This document shows, piece after piece, positions 26,548 through 35,629 of a stretch of 64,000 nt of DNA. The position numbers and the translations under genes are program-made. The first letter of the stretch is position 1. Every line of letters begins with the position of its first letter. Below the pieces are notes generated by a model, which saw only the letters and a list, made by a program, of their open reading frames with translations, ran no database searches and was not told the DNA's origin. Origin of the DNA: Bradyrhizobium canariense (GTDB taxonomy: Bacteria > Pseudomonadota > Alphaproteobacteria > Rhizobiales > Xanthobacteraceae); the NCBI RefSeq assembly GCF_019402665.1, contig NZ_VSST01000059.1, positions 1 to 64,000 of the forward strand. Reading direction: 5' to 3'.

Positions 26548-27474
26548 ATGGTCGATTTGGCTGTGATTATCCTGACCTACAACGAATCGATCCACCTTGA
26601 GCGGGCACTGCGACACATCAAGCATCTAGCCAATGAGATATTTGTCATAGACTCATTCTCGAGCGACAATACCGTCGAGATTGCCAAAACATACGGCGCA
26701 ACGGTGCTTCAGCATCGATTTGTCAATTACGCGAAGCAGTTCCAATGGGCTTTGGAGAACGCCCCGATTACCTCGACCTGGATCATGCGACTAGATGCTG
26801 ACGAGATAATCGAACCTGATCTTTCGGATGAAATTGCGAAGAAATTGCCCTCACTGTCCTCGGACGTCACGGGGATCAACCTGCGTCGCAAGCTTGTTTT
26901 CATGAATCGCACTATCAAGCACGGCGGCCGTGGAATTCTAGTGCTTTTGCGTATCTGGCGGCGCGGTTATGCCGAGATCGAAGACAGATGGATGGATGAG
27001 CATATGATCGTTCGCGAGGGAAGAACCGTAACCTTCCTCGGCGGCTTCTCCGATCATAACTTGAATGATCTGACCTTCTTCACAGACAAGCACAACAAAT
27101 ACGCGACGCGCGAAGCGATTGACGTCCTGAACCAGCGTCTTAAATTCATGGCGCGTCCGGAGAATCTATCGACGCAGGGCAGTTCATTTCAAGCCGCGGC
27201 GAAGCGATTCGTGAAGGAGCACATCTACAACCACGTACCTTTCCAGGTCTCGGCCGCAGCCTATTTCCTATATCGCTACATTTTCAGGTTCGGATTCCTC
27301 GACGGCAAAATGGGCATCATCTATCATGTCTTGCAAGGATTTTGGTACAGGTTCCTCGTCGGGGCCAAGATCGAGGAGTTGCAAGGGGCCGTAGCGCACT
27401 TGACCGACAAAGGAGAAATCAGCAGTGAACTTCAACGTTTGACAGGCCTGAAGATCAGCGACGGACCGAGCTAG
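26548..27474 (+). CDS. GT2-family glycosyltransferase (WaaE/KdtX-like)
   Basis: 308 residues, GT-A fold. The N-terminus VDLAVIILTYNESIHLERAL, FVIDSFSSDNTVEIAKTYGA and the metal-binding RLDADEIIEPD are those of the WaaE/KdtX group of inverting transferases. The C-terminal third has a hydrophobic stretch (VSAAAYFLYRYIFRFGFLDG) that may contact the membrane. Last gene of the plus-strand operon begun at 22074, 15 bases after the reductase. It converges with the minus-strand export block, the two stops being only 12 bases apart. Confidence 0.92.
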   Translation: MVDLAVIILTYNESIHLERALRHIKHLANEIFVIDSFSSDNTVEIAKTYGATVLQHRFVNYAKQFQWALENAPITSTWIMRLDADEIIEPDLSDEIAKKLPSLSSDVTGINLRRKLVFMNRTIKHGGRGILVLLRIWRRGYAEIEDRWMDEHMIVREGRTVTFLGGFSDHNLNDLTFFTDKHNKYATREAIDVLNQRLKFMARPENLSTQGSSFQAAAKRFVKEHIYNHVPFQVSAAAYFLYRYIFRFGFLDGKMGIIYHVLQGFWYRFLVGAKIEELQGAVAHLTDKGEISSELQRLTGLKISDGPS

Positions 27475-27486
27475 GTGTCCCTGTTT

Positions 27487-27888
27487 TTATTTCTGAAACA
27501 CGGAATATCGAAATGCGGTGATTTTCGTCATTGTACCCAGAACTGTATCCACGCGCTTATATCCTTGGACATCAAACGCGTTGCATTTATCCGCGTTCAG
27601 GTAGCAGACTTTTACTTTGACGGTTTTGGTGCAGTTGTTCTTGACGCTAACGACGTGGTCGACAATGTCGTGATTGACAACGTGAGCGCGCGCCGCAGCT
27701 TCGATATCCAGGCAGGGCCGCCCAAGCGCATCCCGGACCACTGCCGTACCCGATTGCTCTCCTGGGCCCTGAATTGTTAGCCTTGATGCGCTCTGGCCGC
27801 CTGTTTGCGCCGAGGCAGGTGCCAAAGCGAGAAGAAGTCCCACCGCGCCGCTTCTCGCGCACCTCAAAATTCCAATCATCGCCGCCAT
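27487..27888 (-). CDS. Secreted hypothetical protein at the end of the wzc operon
   Basis: 133 residues with a signal peptide (GILRCARSGAVGLLLALAPA, cleavage near ASAQ). The mature part has DALGRPCLDIEAAARAH, HVVSVKNNCTKTVKVKVCYL and DKCNAFDVQGYKRVDTVLG, with four Cys suited to two disulfides, so a small periplasmic beta-rich domain is likely. GAGGAGAGG precedes the ATG. The start overlaps the end of the upstream gene by 13 bases. Function unknown, but co-translation with the Wzc partner ties it to polysaccharide export. Confidence 0.75.
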   Translation of the reverse strand: MAAMIGILRCARSGAVGLLLALAPASAQTGGQSASRLTIQGPGEQSGTAVVRDALGRPCLDIEAAARAHVVNHDIVDHVVSVKNNCTKTVKVKVCYLNADKCNAFDVQGYKRVDTVLGTMTKITAFRYSVFQK

Positions 27889-28655
27889 AGCCTCTCCTCA
27901 AGCTCAACACCGGGTACGCTCAGCTTCAGGCCCTCCCGTGCCAGCGCCTTCGCAAAGGCTTCGCGAGGGACCATATCCATGTTTGCGAGGCTTGCGAGAA
28001 GGCGCTCCCTTTGCTCCCAACCCACCCCCATAAGATTAAAGGCGGCAGCTTCCGTGAATTCGGTGTCGACCATGCCCGCAAACTCGGAGACTACCTTCGC
28101 CTGCGTTGCCGCGCTTGCAGTTGGAAACGCCGCCAACGCAAGTCTATTGCGTCGAAGCGCAATCCACCCTTCTAGTGGGCCGCTAGAGTAAGACTGGTCG
28201 AGATATCCAAGGCAGCTATCGTCAAAGCCCCTGCGAGCTAGTGCGACGGAGTACAGCATCAACCAGAGAAACGAATCCGCCGGATTGAGCGTCAGTTCCT
28301 GTCTAACCCTGGTTTCGGCAGCGTCAACCTTACGGTCGGCATCCTCCCGACTATTGCGCGCCAGCGCATCTTCGTTTGCCGTCAGACTAATCAGCGCCCT
28401 CGCTCGTTCAAAATCCGGATGCTGAAGTCCGGCGACCGACCGGGCCTCCAATGGACCCAGGACGTCGTCCATAGCACCTTGTTTAAAACGATCGCCCACC
28501 AAGATCCGCGCCATCAGCTCGCGTGCAGGCGCAAGCGACCAGAATAATGGTAAGGTGCCCGACGACCAGAGTACGCCGGCAATAGCAGTAATGGCGATCA
28601 ACCCGCGCGCCGCAAGGAGCAATCGAAGGGAATCCCGACGGGAACTATTCCACAT
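27876..28655 (-). CDS. Membrane-anchored hypothetical protein overlapping wzc
   Basis: About 259 residues. One membrane segment near the N-terminus (LLLAARGLIAITAIAGVLW) is followed by a helical, TPR-like periplasmic region (AMDDVLGPLEARSVAGLQHP, TRVRQELTLNPADSFLWLML). The best start (28655) lies within the last codons of wzc. ATGs at 28661, 28670 and 28709 are alternatives, all overlapping the Tyr-rich tail of the kinase. The overlaps on both sides mark a three-gene unit. No family name is known to me. A role in assembling or regulating the export complex is inferred from position. Confidence 0.75.
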   Translation of the reverse strand: MWNSSRRDSLRLLLAARGLIAITAIAGVLWSSGTLPLFWSLAPARELMARILVGDRFKQGAMDDVLGPLEARSVAGLQHPDFERARALISLTANEDALARNSREDADRKVDAAETRVRQELTLNPADSFLWLMLYSVALARRGFDDSCLGYLDQSYSSGPLEGWIALRRNRLALAAFPTASAATQAKVVSEFAGMVDTEFTEAAAFNLMGVGWEQRERLLASLANMDMVPREAFAKALAREGLKLSVPGVELEERLWRR

Positions 28656-30885
28656 ACCCATAGCGGGCATAATATTTCTGATAGTAGTACCGACCGTGAT
28701 AGGATTCATAGCGCGCCAAAAGCTTGGTGTCGGCCTTGTTCAGCACCACGCCGAGAAGCTTGTCCTGGATCTCGGGCGCATTGCGCAAATTGTGGCGGAC
28801 CACATCGATCTTGGTCTTACCCCATTCGACCACAAACACGTAGGAATCGACGAACGGAGAGGTGACGCGCACGTCCACCACTGGCGCCATTGGCGGCATG
28901 TCAAGCACGATGTAGTCATATTTCGAACGTAGCAAAGCAACGAGGTCGCGCATCGGCTTCGACGCGAGGATCTCGTTCGTATGTAGCAGCTTCGAGGTGG
29001 AGCCGGCGGGCAGCACCGCGAGCCCAGTCTGCGGATCGAGCGTGATCGCGTCGTCGAGCTGCGCCTTCTGCGCAACCACGTCGACGAGGCCGGCTTTTGC
29101 ATCCGGCCGCAAGGCGCGAGACAAAGACGGATTGCGCAGGTCGGCATCGACTAGGATCACCCGAGCGCCGCTGTGGGCGATGAGTTGCGCGAGATTGGTC
29201 GAAAGCGTGCTCTTGCCTTCGTTGGGCAGAGTCGAGGTTACCGCCAGCACGCGGTTCTCGCGCACAATCGAATTGAGGTCGACAGCTACTTTTAGCGATC
29301 GCACAGCCTCGGAGAAACGCGACAGCGGGTGGTCAACGACGTAGCGTAGGAGGTCCTGCTGAGGATTTTGCTTCCTTCTGCCGAGCCCCCCAACTGACGC
29401 CGCTGCGTCAAGCGACGGTAGGATCGCTACGCAGTTAGCGCCCAACTGCTCCTCAACCTGCCCGGTGGTCCGGAACACCTTATCTGTTAGCTCGCGGGCC
29501 ATAGCAGCGCCGAAGCTAAGCATCAGGCCGCCAAGCATTGCTGCGGCAAGAACAATCAGGCTCTTCGGTGCGCTCTTCACTAATGGCGTGGTCGCTGCAC
29601 TGATCACGCGTGCCTCAGTAATCGGAAACGACTGCTGCTGCACAGATTCCATGTAGCGTTGCAGGAAGTTGTCGTACATCGCTTGATAGGACTGCGCGCT
29701 ACTATCAAGCTCGCGCAGCTGAACCTGCGCCTGATTGGTGAGCTGCGATTCCGACACCACGTTGGCGAGACTCGTTTTGATGCTCTCTTCGCGCGTCATC
29801 GCGATGTCGTAATCGCTCTTGTAGGATTCCTGGATGCGCTTCAGCTCGTCCTGGATGTTCTTCTTGATCTCCGCCATCTGGGTGCGCAGGTTCACCGCGG
29901 CGAGATGATCGCGCCCGTATTTGGCCGACCAGATCGATTCCTTCGAGGCCATATCAACGTATTGCCCGCGGAGTTTGACGATGGTGTCGTTCTTCAGCGC
30001 GTCGGTGACGTTAGCGTCCGGAATGTCCTGCTTGAGCATGTCGTTCATGCGATCAAGCCGCGCCTTAGCTTCGGCAGTGGCGGCATGCGTTATGATGAGC
30101 TGGCTGTTCACCTCGGCGAGCTGCTGCTCGTTCATCAGCCGCCCACCACTATCGACGATGTTGTTGGCGATCTTGAAGTCTACCACCGCCTTCTGCGCGG
30201 CGGACGCCTGTGTGCGCAGCTCCTTAATGCGGTCCTGCAGCCAGACGCTAGCACGGCGGGTGGCCTGGTACTTGGCCTCGAGCTGATCGACAATGTAGGA
30301 ATCGGCAATTGCGTTGGCGATGCGCGCAGCCTTCTGCGGGTCGCGCGAGGTGAAGCCGATCTCCATCACGTACGTGAGCCCCAGGCGCTTAATTGTGCGG
30401 TTCTTCTCGAATCGCTCCAGCGCCTTGCGTGTCAGCTCAAATTCGGAGGGCGCCCGGCTATTTGAGAAGACGCCAGACGCCGCACTGACGATCGATCCCA
30501 GCAAGCCACCACCGCTGCCGGTGAACTCGGGATCCTCAGTCAAGTGCAGGTCACGGATCACCGCGAGGCTAATGTTCTCTGATTTCAGAATCTCGACCTG
30601 GGTTTCAACAGTCGCCGAATCGACCGCTACGTCACCCAGTATCGATTGCTGTTGGAACAGCTGAACCTTGCGGGTGTCTATAACCATCGAGGCACTTGAG
30701 GTGAACAGCGGCGCGGCAGTGAAGAGATAGAGCAGTGCCAGGATCACGCAGGCCGACACGATCGCGATGATGGTCGGAAACTGACGGCGGACGATGTCGA
30801 GATAGGATGTCAGCGTCTGGGACGGGGAACTGTCCTCGGCGAAATCCCGGTTGATCTCCGAAGTCGGCTTGTTCACCTGCAACAT
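28645..30885 (-). CDS. Wzc/ExoP-type polysaccharide co-polymerase and tyrosine autokinase
   Basis: 746 residues. A Wzz chain-length domain with two membrane helices (~residues 35-55 and 445-465) encloses a long coiled-coil periplasmic region. The cytoplasmic BY-kinase has Walker A TSTLPNEGKSTLSTNLAQLI (~residue 555), Walker A' VILVDADLRNPSLSRAL and Walker B YIVLDMPPMAPV. The C-terminus is a Tyr cluster (YESYHGRYYYQKYYARYGY), the autophosphorylation tail. It controls polymer length and export with Wza (34160-35362). Two small genes overlap its 3' end. Confidence 0.95.
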   Translation of the reverse strand: MLQVNKPTSEINRDFAEDSSPSQTLTSYLDIVRRQFPTIIAIVSACVILALLYLFTAAPLFTSSASMVIDTRKVQLFQQQSILGDVAVDSATVETQVEILKSENISLAVIRDLHLTEDPEFTGSGGGLLGSIVSAASGVFSNSRAPSEFELTRKALERFEKNRTIKRLGLTYVMEIGFTSRDPQKAARIANAIADSYIVDQLEAKYQATRRASVWLQDRIKELRTQASAAQKAVVDFKIANNIVDSGGRLMNEQQLAEVNSQLIITHAATAEAKARLDRMNDMLKQDIPDANVTDALKNDTIVKLRGQYVDMASKESIWSAKYGRDHLAAVNLRTQMAEIKKNIQDELKRIQESYKSDYDIAMTREESIKTSLANVVSESQLTNQAQVQLRELDSSAQSYQAMYDNFLQRYMESVQQQSFPITEARVISAATTPLVKSAPKSLIVLAAAMLGGLMLSFGAAMARELTDKVFRTTGQVEEQLGANCVAILPSLDAAASVGGLGRRKQNPQQDLLRYVVDHPLSRFSEAVRSLKVAVDLNSIVRENRVLAVTSTLPNEGKSTLSTNLAQLIAHSGARVILVDADLRNPSLSRALRPDAKAGLVDVVAQKAQLDDAITLDPQTGLAVLPAGSTSKLLHTNEILASKPMRDLVALLRSKYDYIVLDMPPMAPVVDVRVTSPFVDSYVFVVEWGKTKIDVVRHNLRNAPEIQDKLLGVVLNKADTKLLARYESYHGRYYYQKYYARYGYVE

Positions 30886-31083
30886 CTATCGGTTCCTGAA
30901 ATCAATCCGCGCTTCGCTTTAAGGATTTAAGCCTGGCAATAGCCCCGCGGCGTTCTTGGGCAAGTCTCGGGCCCAACGCCTCCCGCTACAGTAGCATAGT
31001 GTTATCTGAAGTTGAATGTCGTTGATGCAGCGCAGCGCGCCTTTCAGGTGACAATTCGCGTGAACGTTAACGGCGCGAACGCA

Positions 31084-31109
31084 AAAGCGGCGCTCGATGG
31101 CGCCGCTTT
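31084..31109 (-). terminator. Rho-independent terminator after the 31145 gene
   Basis: Perfect 9-bp arms AAAGCGGCG (31084-31092) and CGCCGCTTT (31101-31109) with an 8-base loop, followed on the minus strand by TTGCG. It lies ~35 bases after the stop of the Gly-rich secreted protein gene, and separates it from wzc. Confidence 0.65.
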
Positions 31110-31144
31110 ACCTTAAGTGCAAAGGGATGAATTCTAACCTTGGC

Positions 31145-31762
31145 TCAGCGCGGGCTGACGTTGCCGCCGGCGTTGGTCGTGCCGCTCACGCCGTTCGATG
31201 CGTTCGGGTTCACGGTCGTCGCGTAGTGCAAGCCGCCGAAGCTTGGCGCGCCGTTGTTCGAGCCGCCGGTGTTGCCGGGATTGCCGATCGGGCCGCCCGA
31301 TCCGGAGCCGCCGCCACCGCCACCGCCAGCCGCTGCGATCGCGACGTCGCCGGTTGCGGCCTGGTAGGCTGCGATCACGTCGGCGTTGCCCGTGCCGGCA
31401 ATAGCGGCCTGGATCTCATTGGCGTAGGCTTGGTCGGTCGCCGCAGCCATGCGGGCAACCTGGGCGAGCCCGGCCGTAATCGCGCGGATCTGGTCCTTGG
31501 TGGTCGCGGGGTCCTTGAGAAGCGCGATCAGCGCCGGCACCGTGGTCGGATCAGACGCGCCGAGGTCGCGCACGCGCGAGATCAGCTGCGCACCGGCTGG
31601 ATATTGCGTCAACAGCGCGCCTGGTGTCGCCTTGAACTCGGAAATGACCGTGGCCGGCAGCTGGCGCTGCGGCGGATAGACGGCGGCGCTTGCGGCGCTC
31701 GAAATCGTCGCGGCAAGGGCCGCGGCCGCAGCCATGCGAAGCGCAATCTTGATAACGCTCAT
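31145..31762 (-). CDS. Secreted Ala/Gly-rich hypothetical protein
   Basis: 205 residues. Signal peptide MSVIKIALRMAAAAALAATI with likely cleavage after ASA. The middle is helical and Ala-rich (TVPALIALLKDPATTKDQIR, ANEIQAAIAGTGNADVIAAY). A Gly/Ser-rich linker (IAAAGGGGGGGSGSGGP) leads to a low-complexity Asn/Gly tail. GGAGG lies before the ATG and a strong terminator follows, so it is probably transcribed alone at a high level. It sits between the ligase-like gene and wzc. It could be a matrix or surface component, which is inference. Confidence 0.75.
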   Translation of the reverse strand: MSVIKIALRMAAAAALAATISSAASAAVYPPQRQLPATVISEFKATPGALLTQYPAGAQLISRVRDLGASDPTTVPALIALLKDPATTKDQIRAITAGLAQVARMAAATDQAYANEIQAAIAGTGNADVIAAYQAATGDVAIAAAGGGGGGGSGSGGPIGNPGNTGGSNNGAPSFGGLHYATTVNPNASNGVSGTTNAGGNVSPR

Positions 31763-31900
31763 AATAAAACCTCCAAAAAACGTCTGCCCACTTTACGTCT
31801 CGGCCCGGGCAAGTGGCTGTGTCGTGCGGGAACCTAGCGAAAGAGTAAACCGCTGTCCACTTATTCTAAAGACTTCGTAAACGGCGCAACTGCTTCAAAA

Positions 31901-33388
31901 CTAGACAGTTTTGTGAAGCTCGCGGGCGCGGCGCAGGCCGCGCGCAGGCTGCGTCCGGCGCCCCTTCTCGTCCAGTGCGGCGACCGCCTCGCCTTGCGTC
32001 CGCGCTGCCTCTCGGATGCGGAACGATTGCGCCAGGCCGGCGCCGAAAAGCGCAAAGAACGGAATGGAATAGCCGGGGATTTGGAGCGTGAAGTCCAGGC
32101 AGGAATGCAGCAGCGACAGGCTCGCGGTCGCCGCTGCCGCCAGCGGGATGATGGCGTCCCGCCGCCGGGCGAACACGCCGCGGCCCAGGATGACGAACAT
32201 GACCGCCCATGCGGCCGCCACCAAAAGCGCCATGGGGATGCCGACGTCGGAGGCGAGCTCCAGCGGCGTGGAATGCGCGATATCCCAGATTCCGCGAATC
32301 GAGATGTTGGGGCTGCGGTAGGGCGGGAAGGCCCATTGGAAGGTGCCCATGCCGGTCCCGAACCAGGGGTTGTCGGCGATGATATGAAGCGTGGATTTCC
32401 AGGCCTCGATGCGGCCCTCGTCGACCAGGCCCTGGCTGTCGAACCGGCTGGAGACGCGGCCGCCGAGCAGCTGCATCAGGCCAAGCGCCACCACCACGCC
32501 GGAGCCGAGCGAGATCCAGATTCCGGTCCGCGGCGGCAGGTCCTTGCGCAGGAATATGGTGAAGGCGACGATCATCGCGAGCAGCGACAGGGACACGCCG
32601 GCGCGCGAGCCGGTCATGAACATCGCCATCAGGCAAATCAAGAGCGCGGCCAGGTGCGGCAGGATTTTTCGCGGCGGGATCTCGGCCACATCGCGCCAAA
32701 CGCGCTTCCATTCGATGTGCCGCTCAGGCAAGCGCCGGCGGACATCCTCCAGGATCAAGAGCATCCAGATCACCGCGCAAGAACCGAAATAGGCCGCCGC
32801 CGTGTTGCGGTTGATGAAGGTACCGGTGACGCTGCCCATATAGGCCGTCTTGTCCCGCCACAGGATCATGGTGGGCTCGATCAGGAACGAAGCGACGCCA
32901 TAAAGCGCGTAAAGGCTGCCGGAGACGGCGATGACCCAAAGCAGACGTCGGGCGCGCTCGCGCTCGGCACCGACGGTGATGCCGAGGAGGATCGCCAGAA
33001 TGTTGGCGAGCGGCGCGCCCAATGCGAAGAACGCCTCGTTCTTGACGATCGACGCCGACGGCGCAATCGGCACGCCCAGGAGGTCGGACGCCTGCTTCCA
33101 GATCGGATTGAACGGCGCGATCCAGGGATGATCAGACAGCTGTTCATGCAGCACGAAGGCGTATCCGGCCACGATCACCCCGATGCCCGCGATCATCCAG
33201 AAATGGGGGCGCCGCAAGTCGCGCGTCGGCGCCGCGATCAAGGCAAGGCCCAGGCACAGGCACCAGAACGCGATCGAGAGGTCGTTGGTCGAGCCGAACG
33301 GGAACGGCGCGCCGGCGGCGACGAAGAACAGGATGAAGGTCGCAGGCCAGCTCCACGACCAATGTATATGGGGAAGCGGAAAGCGCAT
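31901..33388 (-). CDS. O-antigen ligase / Wzy-family membrane protein
   Basis: 495 residues with 10-12 membrane segments. The O-antigen ligase (Wzy_C) signature follows the middle helices: TGTFINRNTAAAYFGSCAVI, MTGSRAGVSLSLLAMIVAF, then EAWKSTLHIIADNPWFGTGM and GTFQWAFPPYRS with the conserved Arg/His loop (WDIAHSTPLELASDVG). Proteins of this family polymerise or ligate repeat units at the periplasmic face. In this export block it is a second polymerase/ligase beside the 18198 gene. The C-terminal tail after residue 450 is basic and cytoplasmic. 28 bases from the upstream gene, likely co-transcribed. Confidence 0.85.
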   Translation of the reverse strand: MRFPLPHIHWSWSWPATFILFFVAAGAPFPFGSTNDLSIAFWCLCLGLALIAAPTRDLRRPHFWMIAGIGVIVAGYAFVLHEQLSDHPWIAPFNPIWKQASDLLGVPIAPSASIVKNEAFFALGAPLANILAILLGITVGAERERARRLLWVIAVSGSLYALYGVASFLIEPTMILWRDKTAYMGSVTGTFINRNTAAAYFGSCAVIWMLLILEDVRRRLPERHIEWKRVWRDVAEIPPRKILPHLAALLICLMAMFMTGSRAGVSLSLLAMIVAFTIFLRKDLPPRTGIWISLGSGVVVALGLMQLLGGRVSSRFDSQGLVDEGRIEAWKSTLHIIADNPWFGTGMGTFQWAFPPYRSPNISIRGIWDIAHSTPLELASDVGIPMALLVAAAWAVMFVILGRGVFARRRDAIIPLAAAATASLSLLHSCLDFTLQIPGYSIPFFALFGAGLAQSFRIREAARTQGEAVAALDEKGRRTQPARGLRRARELHKTV

Positions 33389-33416
33389 CGTCGGTTAGCC
33401 GGCCTTAGCTCTAGCT

Positions 33417-33998
33417 CTAGAGGAAGCAATCGATCGGATAGATCTTCAGATCCACATTCAAGCGGCTGATCCGGGTCTGCGCCCGAAAGCCATAGAACAG
33501 CCCCAGGTAATCACTCTGCTGATCGAGCTTTATTCCAGGCGTTAATTCGTCGGGTGGCACCAGATTGCCTATGTGGCGATTGATGCCGGATATCTCGATG
33601 CGCCCCCCCTCCTCGCCGAAATGCCCGGCGAGTTGAGTGACCGTCACCTTGGGCAGGCCCCGCCGCTGATGGCAGACCTCCTCCTCCCATAGCTTTGTTT
33701 GTGGGACGAGAGGTTTGCCCGGTCCCTCGGGCACAACGATATCCGAAAAGGATGGGTGCAGCATCCCGAAGAACCGGCTCTCCTTGGAATTCGCCGACAG
33801 GCGCACTGTGAATGAAACTTCCCCCTTGGCACCCCGAAGGCGCTGAAAGATCGGCGCGTCGGGCTCGGCAGAGACCACCACATCGATCCGGTGGCGTACT
33901 CCGAACTCACCCGCTGCAGCGGCAGCCTGCTCGAGCAAAACAGGGCCCTGGATGATGAGGGGCAGAAAACACCAGAATGCTCGTCGTCGAAAGCGCAT
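33417..33998 (-). CDS. Secreted hypothetical protein upstream of the ligase gene
   Basis: 193 residues. Signal peptide (RRRAFWCFLPLIIQGPVLL, cleavage near AAAA). The mature part looks like a beta-sandwich (RHRIDVVVSAEPDAPIFQRL, GEVSFTVRLSANSKESRFFG, GGRIEISGINRHIGNL) and ends in LDLKIYPIDCFL-like strands with a near-terminal Cys. No family recognised. It lies between wza and the ligase-like gene, 28 bases before the latter, so a periplasmic role in polymer assembly is likely by context only. Confidence 0.7.
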   Translation of the reverse strand: MRFRRRAFWCFLPLIIQGPVLLEQAAAAAGEFGVRHRIDVVVSAEPDAPIFQRLRGAKGEVSFTVRLSANSKESRFFGMLHPSFSDIVVPEGPGKPLVPQTKLWEEEVCHQRRGLPKVTVTQLAGHFGEEGGRIEISGINRHIGNLVPPDELTPGIKLDQQSDYLGLFYGFRAQTRISRLNVDLKIYPIDCFL

Positions 33999-34101
33999 GA
34001 GGCCCCTCGCAACACTGAAGGGTGACCGATGATCGGCACGCCTTGCTCAGTGGTGCCTTGATCCATATCCCGAACAGGACCGCGCTGATTGCTATGCGAA
34101 A

Positions 34102-34130
34102 ATGGCACCGGGACAAAGCCCCGGTGCCAT
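34102..34130 (-). terminator. Rho-independent terminator after wza
   Basis: Perfect 11-bp arms ATGGCACCGGG (34102-34112) and CCCGGTGCCAT (34120-34130), 7-base loop, followed on the minus strand by TTTTCGC. It lies ~30 bases after the wza stop and separates it from the downstream block. Confidence 0.75.
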
Positions 34131-34159
34131 CGGTTGTCGTGGGTCAGGTTGGCTCCGGC

Positions 34160-35362
34160 TTACGGGGCCAACTTGATGTTGTTGCGGAAGATCAGCGCAT
34201 TGTTGCCGAGATTCACAGCATCGTTGCCGGTCGCCATGATCACACGCAGGTAGGTCAGGAACTTGGCGACTTCGACGTTGCGCGAGTTCGATACGTAAAT
34301 GATGTCCTGGTTCTTCATCATCACCTTCGTGGCGAGGAAGAAGCCACCCGGATCGCGGAAGTTCACGTTGAAGATGACCGGGATCGTCTCGCTTGTGTAC
34401 TTGCTGACATCGATGCCGAGTTGGGCGGCAACCTCACGCGGCTCGCGGCGATAGAGGTAGACGGAAGCCGGATCAGCCTGACCATCCAGCAGACCACCAG
34501 CCTTGCCGACAGCTTCGCCCAGGTTGATGCGCCAAGCATCAAAGTTGAACTCGCCGCTCTGACCACTGGCGCCGAACGCCAGGAACTTCTGCTGTTCGCG
34601 ATAGACGTAGATGCTATCGTCCGGACGAACATAAATGTTGTTCTCGGGCGCCATCACGAGGTTCTCGAACGGCACGGTCGCGCGCTTGCCGGCACGCTCC
34701 AGCATGACCCAGGTCTCAAAGCCCTGCCCCTTGATGCCGCCGGCGCGGGTGATCGCGTCGAGCACCTTATCCTTCGCACCCGCTGCGCTCGCCGGATAGC
34801 GCGCCGGCAAATTGACCTCGCCGAGCACGCTGATCAGCTGCGTCCGCTGCGAAGCCATCGCCACCACGACCTGCGGTTCGATGGCGCGGTTGGAGATCTT
34901 CTCCACAATCGCGCGCTGGATTTGGACCGACGTAAGGCCCGCGGCCTTGACCTGACCGGCATAGGGCACGGTGATGTAGCCGTCATTGTCGACCGATTGA
35001 TCGGGGATGGTCACGAAGTTGCCGGGCCTGACGCCGGCTTCCGCCGGGATGAAGAGACCGCCTGCCGCGGCTTCGAAGATGGTAACCGCAACAACGTCGC
35101 CAATCCCGAACACGATGCTGGCCGGCGGCCGCTTGTCCGTGAACGCACCCGCAAGACCCTTGGGCTCATGGCTGTGCAGTATGTTGACCGTGGCCGGATT
35201 GAGCGGCACCAGCTCATAGGCCGGCGCATTCTCGGTCTGGATCTTGTTGTTGACGTCATCTGTTAACGGGCCGGAGCCTGGATTGGTCGAGCACGCCCCG
35301 AGCGCCAACGCGACCGCCAGAAACGCCGGCTTGAATACATATGTCTTGGCAAAGGAATGCAT
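34160..35362 (-). CDS. Wza/ExoF-type outer-membrane polysaccharide export lipoprotein
   Basis: 400 residues. A lipoprotein signal ends at the lipobox LALGACS (Cys24). The poly_export domain follows (~residues 85-180: FGIGDVVAVTIFEAAAGGLF, NDGYITVPYAGQVKAAGL, IEPQVVVAMASQRTQL), then SLBB-type domains (ISVLGEVNLPARYPAS, DAITRAGGIKGQGFETWVML, VRPDDSIYVYREQQKFLAFG). It forms the outer-membrane exit for the polymer with Wzc. A strong terminator follows, so wza may be expressed separately from the rest of the block. Confidence 0.94.
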   Translation of the reverse strand: MHSFAKTYVFKPAFLAVALALGACSTNPGSGPLTDDVNNKIQTENAPAYELVPLNPATVNILHSHEPKGLAGAFTDKRPPASIVFGIGDVVAVTIFEAAAGGLFIPAEAGVRPGNFVTIPDQSVDNDGYITVPYAGQVKAAGLTSVQIQRAIVEKISNRAIEPQVVVAMASQRTQLISVLGEVNLPARYPASAAGAKDKVLDAITRAGGIKGQGFETWVMLERAGKRATVPFENLVMAPENNIYVRPDDSIYVYREQQKFLAFGASGQSGEFNFDAWRINLGEAVGKAGGLLDGQADPASVYLYRREPREVAAQLGIDVSKYTSETIPVIFNVNFRDPGGFFLATKVMMKNQDIIYVSNSRNVEVAKFLTYLRVIMATGNDAVNLGNNALIFRNNIKLAP

Positions 35363-35629
35363 GAATCGCCCCGATCGTCCCGAATTACCTCAAAGTGGTA
35401 CGGTCTAGCGGGCAGCGCGACAAGAGTTCCAGGCTGAAACCGATGGTTAACGGCGCAATGAGTCCGCCGGTGTTGCGCCTGCGCCACTACTTCGGAACCT
35501 CGCTAACCCTTTGTGACTGTTTGTTGTAATTCGTGTGCCCGCTCAGCAGGCAAACGCTCAACCGAAGGGCGCGGCGTTCTCATCCCCGCGTGTCTCTGCT
35601 GCTCCGCTGTCTCATGAGGAGTTCCGGCG

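Noticed and set aside
29659..30465. A 268-codon plus-strand frame
   Set aside because: Antisense to the Wzc coiled-coil region; shadow composition only.
31913..33469. A 518-codon open frame on the plus strand
   Set aside because: Antisense to the O-antigen-ligase-like gene, whose membrane helices and motifs are clear; the plus frame is Arg/Glu/Gly noise.
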